From Gracilimonas sp017641085 (GTDB lineage: Bacteria > Bacteroidota > Rhodothermia > Balneolales > Balneolaceae): a stretch of DNA of 64,000 nt. The notes under the pieces were generated by a model. The model saw only the letters and a program-made list of their open reading frames with translations. It did no database searches and was not told the origin of the DNA. The first letter of the stretch is position 1. Each line of letters starts with the position of its first letter. Made by a program: the position numbers and the translations under genes. The DNA is taken from assembly GCF_046115515.1 (NCBI RefSeq), contig NZ_CP175953.1. One strand, written 5' to 3'. This document shows positions 57,148 through 64,000 of the stretch, piece after piece.

Positions 57148-58209
57148 ATGGAAAAAGTAATTTCAGGTATTCAGCAAATTGGAATCGGTATTCCGGATGT
57201 CCACAAAGCCACTGATTGGTATCGCCGTCATTTTGGGATGGACATCAAAGTGTTTGAAGACTCTGCCACAGCTGAACTGATGACTCCATACACCGGCGGC
57301 GAAGCGCATGACCGAACGGCCGTGCTGGCTCTGAATATGAAAGGCGGGGGTGGATTTGAAATCTGGCAATACACCAGCCGCACTCCTCAACCCGCTGACT
57401 TTGACTTAATGATGGGTGATTTGGGAATCAACGTCGGCAAGATCAAGTCCATTAACGTGCCCGGAACCTATGATGAGATGGAAGCTGCAGGTTTGGACAT
57501 CCTCACTCCTCTTAAGAAAAACCCCGCAGGTGATTATAACTTCTTTGTAAAGGATTTGTACGGCAACATCTGGCAAGTAGTTAAAGGGCTAGATTTCTTT
57601 AAAACCAAAACACCGACTTCTACCGGCGGAGTTGTTGGGGCCATCATCGGCTCCACGGATATTGAAAAAGCCCGTAAGCTTTATTCCGATGTTTTGGGTT
57701 ATGATGAAGTCGTGTATGATAAAACCGCTGCATTTGATGACTTCAAAGGATTGCCCGGTGGAGAAGACCGGTACCGGCGTGTTTTACTGCGTCATTCCCA
57801 GCCACGGCAGGGTGGGTTCAGCCAAATGTTTGGTCCTACTGAAATAGAACTCATCGAAGTTCAGGAGCGCGAACCTCGTAAACTTTTTAAAGACCGATAT
57901 TGGGGAGACCTGGGTTTTATCCATCTCTGTTTTGATGTACAGGGAATGGATGCCCTGAAAGAAGAGCTGGAATCCAATGGGTTTCCGTTCACCGTAGATT
58001 CTGCCAACAGCTTTGATATGGGCGAAGCCGCAGGACGTTTTACCTATGTGGAAGGTCCCGACGGAACCCTCATCGAGTTTGTGGAAACGCATAAAGTCCC
58101 GATCATCAAAAAGATTGGGTGGTACATTGATATGACCAAGCGGGACCCCAAAAAGAATCTTCCCAACTGGATGATCTCAGCCCTTCGGTTTAGCCGAATG
58201 AAGGATTAA
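57148..58209 (+). CDS. Two-domain VOC (glyoxalase-fold) protein
   Basis: 353 residues from the ATG at 57148 (MEKVISGIQQIGIGIPDVHK). Two vicinal-oxygen-chelate domains: first about 1-150 (QIGIGIPDVHKATDWYRRHF, FEIWQYTSRTPQ, YNFFVKDLYGNIWQVVKGLD), second about 160-330 (GAIIGSTDIEKARKLYSDVL, LGFIHLCFDVQGMDALKEEL, TYVEGPDGTLIEFVETHKVP). Metal-site residues H/E appear in the second domain (HLCFD; IEFVE), while the first lacks a clear His at the start of its first strand. Activity is not predictable. Monocistronic. Confidence 0.88.
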   Translation: MEKVISGIQQIGIGIPDVHKATDWYRRHFGMDIKVFEDSATAELMTPYTGGEAHDRTAVLALNMKGGGGFEIWQYTSRTPQPADFDLMMGDLGINVGKIKSINVPGTYDEMEAAGLDILTPLKKNPAGDYNFFVKDLYGNIWQVVKGLDFFKTKTPTSTGGVVGAIIGSTDIEKARKLYSDVLGYDEVVYDKTAAFDDFKGLPGGEDRYRRVLLRHSQPRQGGFSQMFGPTEIELIEVQEREPRKLFKDRYWGDLGFIHLCFDVQGMDALKEELESNGFPFTVDSANSFDMGEAAGRFTYVEGPDGTLIEFVETHKVPIIKKIGWYIDMTKRDPKKNLPNWMISALRFSRMKD

Positions 58210-58220
58210 TCAACCGCTGT

Positions 58221-58739
58221 TTAATTCCCTTTTTCATTGGGCGTGACAGGAGCGCTGCCCGGGAGTACGTCCATATCTTCAGGATTCATCAGGCTGAGGT
58301 AGTAAGAATTCATAGTGCTATCGTAACCAAAAGTATATTTCTTCTTTTGATCAAACAGGTCAATAATGCCGGATACTTTTTGCCCCTTCACCGTGAGTGT
58401 GGCCTGTCCCTTTTCACTATTTTCTACAAATGCAGAAACGGACGTAATTCTGGGAATCGTTTCCTGAATGCGCCGGATTTTAAGGTTCATGTCATCCCCT
58501 TCACCATCAGCCATCTTAATCTGTAAAGTATCCCCTTTTTTTAATGAGGGGATAGCTTCCACATCCATTTCCACATACAACTTCTCCGGCTGGGTGGTTT
58601 CTTCATTCAATACTTGGGCTTGGCCGTTAGGTTCTGCATCCTGACCTTTCTTTTGCTCTGTTTTTCCACAGGAAATAGCCAACAAACAAGAAAACCCAAT
58701 TACAAAGATCTTGATAGCGCTCTTTTTTTGAGTATTCAT
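58221..58739 (-). CDS. Lipoprotein coupled to the secreted protease
   Basis: 172 residues. Lipoprotein signal KKSAIKIFVIGFSCLLAISC (lipobox LAISC), a charged linker, and a beta-rich domain (LYVEMDVEAIPSLKKGDTLQ; NLKIRRIQETIPRITSVSAF; GQKVSGIIDLFDQKKKYTFG; YYLSLMNPEDM). No family recognised. The ATG is 1 bp after the stop of the upstream protease gene, so the two are co-expressed; a role as a propeptide-like partner, inhibitor or outer-membrane anchor is inference. Confidence 0.8.
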   Translation of the reverse strand: MNTQKKSAIKIFVIGFSCLLAISCGKTEQKKGQDAEPNGQAQVLNEETTQPEKLYVEMDVEAIPSLKKGDTLQIKMADGEGDDMNLKIRRIQETIPRITSVSAFVENSEKGQATLTVKGQKVSGIIDLFDQKKKYTFGYDSTMNSYYLSLMNPEDMDVLPGSAPVTPNEKGN

Positions 58740-58740
58740 A

Positions 58741-61449
58741 TTATTTAATTAAAACCATTTTTCGGGTTAACGTTTGAGCGCCGGCTTGTAACCTGTAAAT
58801 ATAGATGCCGCTGGACAGGTTTTGTGCATTAAAAGTAATTCGGTGTTCCCCCGCTCTTCGGTTTTCGTTTAGGAGCGAAGCTACTTTCTGTCCCTGAATA
58901 TTAAATACTTCCAGCTTCACCTTGCTTGCTTCGTTCAGGTTAAACTGAATGCTGGTAGTTGGATTAAATGGGTTTGGATAGTTCTGCTGCAATGCCACCT
59001 GATTCGGCACTTCCTCTGTTTCATTGGAAACTTCCTGGTTCACATTCAAAGTAACCGGAACCTCAATGATTCTGTTAACAGGATCATTAGTGCTCACCTG
59101 AAGAACGGTTTCATACGTACCGGCAGAGATACCCCGGGTATTAAAGACCAATTCCGCATCACTGCTGCTGTCCTCAAAAGCTACCCCGCTCATGTTATTA
59201 ACAGCAAGCCAGTTGTATGGACTACTCAACTGCTTCAGTTCAATATTATCCACATCAAAGTGCGTATCGGAAACTTCATTTCTGTGAAGTACCTGTAGCT
59301 CACTTGGTGTTCTTCCGAATAGGAAACCGGTTTCTAAAACCATATTTCCTTTGTAATAATATTGTATCACCTCGTCTTCCGTATTGTACACAATCCTAAG
59401 GTTGGAATACGTGTCTGTAGTCATGACTACATTCGTGCCAAAAAATACCAGCTGGTCATTTTCATTTAGTCCTGCAGCATACAGTGTACTGTCGGAGATA
59501 ATCACACCACTTGAAAACTGTCCGTTTTTTCCATCAAAAATGTAGAAGTCGAAGGTTTCTGACCGAGCCGTTGCGCCTGAAATTTTGAAGTCGAGGCTAA
59601 GTTCGTAGTTCCCAAATGGCAGATATCCAAAAAACGGGGCTGACACATATTGTGTGTTGTCAGAAGTTGGATCATGGCTTAACCGAAGGTTCCGGCTTCC
59701 ATCGCTGGCATTGCCCTGCTCAATAATAAAGTCCGTATTAGTTAACGACCTCCATTCTCTATATCCTCCAAATTCCCCGGATGGGAAGTTTTCGAAAGAG
59801 GTACTATAAAGCACTTCTTCATTCAGGGCTGATTTTTGCATAGACCTTTCATAAACAGAATAATTTGCCGGGACTCTTACCGGATCCTTAATAAACTCCG
59901 GTTCAAGATTACTTACCGGGTTTGAGGCTGTATTAACTTTGCTGACGGTTTGTCCTGGAAAGTCGAAATCTATATCCCAAACCAGCCCGCTGTTTCCATC
60001 GTTTATAATACTGAATGGAATCGTGATCTCGTCTTCACGGTTCAGTGTAACTTCGATTTCATTTGTGGAAACGGAAACAACAGGAGAATCAACCATGGTA
60101 GCACGGTATCCGGCAATGGACCTTTTAATCTGTTTTAGGGTCAGCGCACTGTTTGCCGGCGTGTTTCTGTCTTCAGAGCCTGCCCGGGATCCATTAAACG
60201 TTAAATTTGGACTGGCAAATATAGGAGCCTCCTGCAGCTGTTGTCCCGGCTCATTATATGCCATTACCGTTACGTAACTAGCAGGTATATTTTGGAATCC
60301 TACAGAGTAATGAAAAAGTGCTCCGCTTTCTGAGGCGGCTGCCTGGGATTGTGTTCTGGAATGAGAATTACCCATGTTATGGCCTATCTCATGAACAAGT
60401 GTATAATTTGAAGCTACCTGCTGAACCCTGTTCACTGAAAACCCTCTGATCGGAGATCCTTCTACACTATTCAGCACCCAGGCAATGCCACCGGTATTCG
60501 GCTCGCTCATAATAAGTGCTACAAGGTCTGCTCCGTACTCATCTCTAAGGTCATGAACCTCTTCCATATATCCATTGTATTCATCATTACTTTGCCCAAA
60601 GGAAGGATTGTCTTCATTCTGTGTAAATCGCCTTAAATGGGTTACGGCATCTATATCTTCATTATTGTCGCCGCGGTATATGGTTTTGTGAACATGAGCC
60701 AAGCGAAGCTCAATACCTGTTTCACTGTTATCCAAGGCCGTTTGAGATAAATTCATAGACTGAGCCAACACAAACTCGATGTTTCCAAAACCGGAGTTGT
60801 TGGCCCATGATTCTGCACTGTCCGTATATACCAGCATTAAATCAATCGTGATACTGTCCTCAACCGAAGCGTAAGCAGGCGCCCCATAACTAACCGCATT
60901 CTTTTGTTTGGCGCGACTCATTTTATCTCGATTGAAACGAGTCTTGTAATACGGGATGTCATCTAAATTCTCGCCTTCATGAACAGCACAGGCTTTTGCC
61001 TCCCCTAAAATCGATTTGTTTCGGGTTAAGAAAGGCTTTCCAATTTCGTTATCCACGGCGAACATGACGGTGCTATTATGAGCTTCGTGGTACATTCCGA
61101 CAAGTCGGCCATCACCGTAAGAGAATGAAAATTTATTCTCCGGATTTTCTATATCCGCTGCCATATAAGAAGTTATTCCCGGACGGTATGATCTTTTCTT
61201 CACCAGTCTCAAAACATCAGCCTGATCGTTCCCTGTTTCCAGCTCAAAAAGAACACCTTCCTGAAACTGATCGTTTTCAAGAACATCTTCACTTAAACTG
61301 AAGTACGTTTTGTCTGCATCATCGCCCGAAGCTTTCTGTGCGGAAGCGCTTTCAATACTATTTATTTTCAGAACAGGCTGATCTTGAGCTATTGCAATCC
61401 CCGAAAATAATAACAGGCTTAATACGGTAAGTGGTAATAAATTTTTCAT
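58741..61449 (-). CDS. Secreted reprolysin-like metalloprotease with C-terminal sorting domain
   Basis: 902 residues. Signal peptide (KNLLPLTVLSLLLFSGIAIA), a propeptide-like region to about 185, a catalytic domain with YTLVHEIGHNMGNSHSRTQ at about residue 350 (HExxHxxGxxH and following Met-turn region VMAY), two beta-sandwich regions (about 455-800), and a type-IX-like sorting end: QQNYPNPFNPTTSIQFNL, KVKLEVFNIQGQKVASLLNE, HRITFNAQNLSSGIYIYRLQ, QTLTRKMVLIK. Probably exported through the type IX secretion system and attached to the cell surface. Degrades extracellular protein; a coupled lipoprotein gene follows. Confidence 0.93.
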   Translation of the reverse strand: MKNLLPLTVLSLLLFSGIAIAQDQPVLKINSIESASAQKASGDDADKTYFSLSEDVLENDQFQEGVLFELETGNDQADVLRLVKKRSYRPGITSYMAADIENPENKFSFSYGDGRLVGMYHEAHNSTVMFAVDNEIGKPFLTRNKSILGEAKACAVHEGENLDDIPYYKTRFNRDKMSRAKQKNAVSYGAPAYASVEDSITIDLMLVYTDSAESWANNSGFGNIEFVLAQSMNLSQTALDNSETGIELRLAHVHKTIYRGDNNEDIDAVTHLRRFTQNEDNPSFGQSNDEYNGYMEEVHDLRDEYGADLVALIMSEPNTGGIAWVLNSVEGSPIRGFSVNRVQQVASNYTLVHEIGHNMGNSHSRTQSQAAASESGALFHYSVGFQNIPASYVTVMAYNEPGQQLQEAPIFASPNLTFNGSRAGSEDRNTPANSALTLKQIKRSIAGYRATMVDSPVVSVSTNEIEVTLNREDEITIPFSIINDGNSGLVWDIDFDFPGQTVSKVNTASNPVSNLEPEFIKDPVRVPANYSVYERSMQKSALNEEVLYSTSFENFPSGEFGGYREWRSLTNTDFIIEQGNASDGSRNLRLSHDPTSDNTQYVSAPFFGYLPFGNYELSLDFKISGATARSETFDFYIFDGKNGQFSSGVIISDSTLYAAGLNENDQLVFFGTNVVMTTDTYSNLRIVYNTEDEVIQYYYKGNMVLETGFLFGRTPSELQVLHRNEVSDTHFDVDNIELKQLSSPYNWLAVNNMSGVAFEDSSSDAELVFNTRGISAGTYETVLQVSTNDPVNRIIEVPVTLNVNQEVSNETEEVPNQVALQQNYPNPFNPTTSIQFNLNEASKVKLEVFNIQGQKVASLLNENRRAGEHRITFNAQNLSSGIYIYRLQAGAQTLTRKMVLIK

Positions 61450-61516
61450 CTCTACTTTACTAATAGTTATCTGTTTCTTCTGTAAATATCACAAATCTAT
61501 ATGAATAAAACCGATT

Positions 61517-62650
61517 TTAGGCAAAACGGTCTGCCAGGCGATTTATTAAATATCCGCTCTCGTTAAGTGCTTGGGTCGCAAACTTTCCAAAGAAATCGGT
61601 TACCCCCTCAAACTCTTTGATGAATCCTTCCCGGTCATTTTTTTCTACCATTTGCACCAGTTTTTTGTGATGATCAAAGAACTTTAGCAATAACTCCCGG
61701 CGCTCTTTATTGGCAAATACAATATCGGCATACAGCTCGGCATCCTGGGCAAAAATCCGGCCCGTCATCATCAATTCTGCGCGATAAATGGGGGAGGAGT
61801 AATCGAGCATATCAGCCGGTTTCAAATCATACTCTTCCATAAACGAACCGTGCAGGAGCGCCACAAAGTGTCGCAGCCCCTGAACCAGGTGCATCACATG
61901 ATCGTGTTTTTCGGGATCTGCATGTATAACCCGCATTCCCCAAAGCTCACATTGGTCCTGGAACCACTTTGCCTGCTCTCCATCGCGGGCATCGCAAAAA
62001 ACCATCAGCTGCTTGGACAAGTTCTGAACATCCGGGCCGTGCATGGGGTGTAATCCAACTACCGGTCCCTCATGCGCCTGTAGCATAGCCTGAATAGGGT
62101 TTGATTTATTACTGGTGAAGTCGGCAAGAATGGTGTCTTTTTTCAGACGTCCACCCAATCTCTCAATAACGCTTTCCGTTACGTTGATTGGTACCGTAAC
62201 GATTACCATATCCAGCTTTGGCGACATTTCTTCCAGCTCATGCCAGTTCTTTTTGTCTATAGAATAGGTTATGTGCCCTGTTTGATCAGCCATTCTCTTA
62301 TACAGCTTACCCATTCCACCTTCGCCACCTATAAACAGAATATGCTTCGGCTCTTCGGTAGCAATGGGAAAGGTTTCCTGCGATTGCGTTGCCCGCGAGG
62401 CCGTCATGATCATCCGCAGAAAGTCTTCCGCCCATTCCGGGTCAATCCCTTTGTTTTGGGCAAGCTCTTTGAAAGCTTTCGACTTTTCCTCTTCCCTGGC
62501 CGGCACAAAAACAGGCAGCTGGTTCTCTACTTTTCGTTTAATGACATCCCGAACAATTTCACCCCGCTCGGAGAGTAAGTCCAGAATTTGTTCGTCAATT
62601 TCATCTATTCGCTTTCGGGGCGATTCTAAATCTTTATGTCGGTGGGACAT
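61517..62650 (-). CDS. tyrA: Bifunctional chorismate mutase / prephenate dehydrogenase
   Basis: 377 residues from the ATG at 62648-62650 (MSHRHKDLESPRKRIDEIDE); a further upstream ATG adds 13 residues. Chorismate mutase (about 1-90): LESPRKRIDEIDEQILDLLS, REIVRDVIKRKVENQLPVFV-like, VPAREEEKSKAFKEL. Prephenate dehydrogenase (about 100-377): ILFIGGEGGMGKLYKRMADQ (NAD site), VIVTVPINVTESVIERLG, VGLHPMHGPDVQNLSKQL, DPEKHDHVMHLVQGLRHFVA, FLINRLADRF end. This is the T-protein arrangement of gamma-proteobacteria, less usual in this clade, so ancient transfer is possible. Tyrosine synthesis, cytoplasmic. Confidence 0.95.
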   Translation of the reverse strand: MSHRHKDLESPRKRIDEIDEQILDLLSERGEIVRDVIKRKVENQLPVFVPAREEEKSKAFKELAQNKGIDPEWAEDFLRMIMTASRATQSQETFPIATEEPKHILFIGGEGGMGKLYKRMADQTGHITYSIDKKNWHELEEMSPKLDMVIVTVPINVTESVIERLGGRLKKDTILADFTSNKSNPIQAMLQAHEGPVVGLHPMHGPDVQNLSKQLMVFCDARDGEQAKWFQDQCELWGMRVIHADPEKHDHVMHLVQGLRHFVALLHGSFMEEYDLKPADMLDYSSPIYRAELMMTGRIFAQDAELYADIVFANKERRELLLKFFDHHKKLVQMVEKNDREGFIKEFEGVTDFFGKFATQALNESGYLINRLADRFA

Positions 62651-62843
62651 TTGCGTCGTTTTGTTGGCCACGAAAGCTCTAAAACACAAAAATTGTTTTT
62701 GATTTGCAGATTTTGCTTTATCGGGCTCGTTTACCCAATGGAATTTTAAAACCCGATTCGTGCTTTAGTGATTTGGTGGCATTAATTTTTCACAGTTCTT
62801 GTTTCCTAAGTTACGTTACAGTTTGTACCTTTAAAAGCTAATT

Positions 62844-64000
62844 ATGGCTCAATTTAAACTTCACTCACCTTACAAACCCGCAGGCGACCAGCCCACTGCC
62901 ATTGCCGAACTTACGGAAGGCATCAATGCGGGCGACAAGTTCCAGACCTTACTTGGGATTACCGGTTCCGGAAAAACACGAACCGTTGCCAATGTGATTG
63001 AAAATGTGGAGAAGCCAACCCTGGTGATGAGCCACAACAAAACGTTGGCTGCACAGCTTTACCGGGAGCTCAGTGACTTCTTTCCCGAAAACCGTGTTGA
63101 GTTTTTTATATCCTATTACGATTACTACCAGCCGGAAGCTTATATCTCAACGCAGGATAAATACATCGAAAAAGATTTGTCCATCAATGAGGAGATTCAG
63201 CGACTGAGGCTGCGGGCAACCAGTTCCTTGCTTTCCGGGCGGCGGGACGTGATCATTGTTTCCTCTGTAAGTTGTATTTTTGGTATCGGTTCTCCTTCAG
63301 AATATGAAAAGCTGATTCTTACTCTAAAAAAAGGACAGGAAATCCCGCGTAATACCATCCTGTATGATTTAGTAGATCTGCATTACAACCGAAATGACCT
63401 GGATTTTAAAAGGGGTACTTTTCGGGTGCGGGGTGATGTCATTGATGTGTACCCGGCTTATTCGGATGAAGGATTGCGCATCACTCAATGGGGAGATGAA
63501 ATTGAATCCCTCCAGCTTTTTGATGTAAATGACGGCACGGTCCATGATTCGGTTGATGAATTCCGGGTTTACCCGGCTTCCCATTATGTAACGTCCAAGT
63601 CCCGTCTTGAGCAGTCTATAGAACAGATCAGGGAAGAACTTGAATGGCGCCGGCAGGTTTTAATTGATGAAGAAAAATTTTTGGAAGCCAAGCGCATCGA
63701 ACAGCGCACCTTGTTTGATATTGAAATGATTCAGGAGATTGGCTATTGCTCAGGTATCGAGAACTACTCCCGTTATTTGAGTGCCCGAAAACCCGGCGAG
63801 CGCCCATATTGCCTGCTCGATTATTTCCCAGACGATTTTCTTGTAGTTGTGGATGAAAGCCACCAGACCATCCCTCAAATTTCCGCTATGTATGGGGGTG
63901 ACCGATCCCGTAAAGTAGAATTGGTTGAACATGGATTCCGACTTCCTTCTGCTCTTGATAACCGCCCCCTTACTTTTGATGAGTGGGAAGGGTTGATCAA
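62844..64000 (+). CDS. uvrB: Excinuclease ABC subunit B, 5' part
   Basis: The window holds about 385 codons from the ATG at 62844 and ends inside the gene. UvrB receives lesion-bound DNA from UvrA and opens the helix. Seen here: FKLHSPYKPAGDQPTAIAEL, FQTLLGITGSGKTRTVANVI (Walker A), YYDYYQPEAYISTQDKYIEK and IFGIGSPSEYEKLILTLKKG with the beta-hairpin region, RKVELVEHGFRLPSALDNRP and the start of LTFDEWEGLI. A TTG and TACCTTTA pair about 18 bp upstream of the ATG could be its promoter, but the spacing of 24 is long. uvrA lies 14.6 kb away and is not co-transcribed. Confidence 0.97.
   Translation, partial: MAQFKLHSPYKPAGDQPTAIAELTEGINAGDKFQTLLGITGSGKTRTVANVIENVEKPTLVMSHNKTLAAQLYRELSDFFPENRVEFFISYYDYYQPEAYISTQDKYIEKDLSINEEIQRLRLRATSSLLSGRRDVIIVSSVSCIFGIGSPSEYEKLILTLKKGQEIPRNTILYDLVDLHYNRNDLDFKRGTFRVRGDVIDVYPAYSDEGLRITQWGDEIESLQLFDVNDGTVHDSVDEFRVYPASHYVTSKSRLEQSIEQIREELEWRRQVLIDEEKFLEAKRIEQRTLFDIEMIQEIGYCSGIENYSRYLSARKPGERPYCLLDYFPDDFLVVVDESHQTIPQISAMYGGDRSRKVELVEHGFRLPSALDNRPLTFDEWEGLI

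Noticed and set aside
1..64000. CRISPR arrays, prophage, tRNA or rRNA genes
   Set aside because: No spaced direct repeats, phage structural genes, tRNA cloverleaf or rRNA sequence was seen on either strand by reading.

Overview
The window looks like chromosomal DNA of a marine Balneolales/Rhodothermota-type bacterium (Bacteroidota-Chlorobiota side of the tree; Balneola or Gracilimonas-like is my best guess). Reasons: a secreted metalloprotease ending in an NYPNPFNP-type sorting domain, promoter-like TAnnTTTG elements in place of sigma-70 -10 boxes, weak Shine-Dalgarno sites, a DksA-like and a CdsZ-like protein that have lost their zinc cysteines, and a bS16 with a long acidic tail. The species itself cannot be read from the sequence. 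Most of the window is ordinary housekeeping DNA, densely packed, with small pieces of mobile or repeated DNA between genes.

Layout. 1-1.6 kb: yggS, two small paralogous membrane/coiled-coil proteins (PspB-like) and the start of a DivIVA-domain gene, all leftward; this resembles the yggS-...-divIVA division cluster of other phyla. 1.8-4.3 kb: Nif3-family protein, a CdsZ-like coiled-coil protein, a palindromic repeat, and the RNase P RNA gene rnpB with an enlarged hairpin. 4.3-5.6 kb: a low-GC pair of membrane-anchored genes, one a histidine-kinase homologue that lost its phosphoacceptor and ATP-site residues. 5.6-10.5 kb: smpB, a lipoprotein, an M50 protease, arginine deiminase, SirB1-like and DUF3052 proteins. 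10.5-15.7 kb: two sensor kinases of the HisKA_2 type flanking a sodium:solute symporter. 15.8-21 kb: DUF72, DksA-like, MFS, ATP-grasp and DUF1499 genes.

21-25.7 kb: adk, then the leftward ffh-rpsP-rimM-trmD-rplS operon. 25.7-29 kb: a gene-free stretch with a strong terminator (candidate small RNA), a structured leader, then an ECF sigma / anti-sigma / secreted-protein operon in which the third gene carries a 141-bp palindromic repeat inserted in frame. 29-33 kb: metalloprotease, propeller protein and aat. 33.4-34 kb: a REP-associated transposase flanked by palindromes. 34-42 kb: AGCS symporter, DinB, MarC, GAF/fRMsr, MscS, lipoproteins and a Ser/Thr kinase with TPRs. 42-50 kb: a cytidylate-kinase-like gene, an ABC exporter, uvrA, and a DUF4097 protein built from TSGGS repeats.

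49-58 kb: proline dehydrogenase, DoxX, a membrane gluzincin, a barrel-like/M23 fusion, a YCII protein, a TolB-like lipoprotein gene that appears to have been inserted between duplicated 29-bp ends, an iodotyrosine-deiminase-like flavoprotein, a TlpA-like thioredoxin and a double VOC protein. 58-64 kb: a lipoprotein coupled to a secreted reprolysin-like protease, bifunctional tyrA and the 5' part of uvrB.

No complete novel defence or metabolic system is visible. The strongest unusual signals are the in-frame repeat insertion (27649-27789), the degenerate kinase cassette beside rnpB, the bS16 tail, the gene insertion at 54.5-55.6 kb, and two transporters whose conserved N-termini run upstream of any ATG to an ACG codon.
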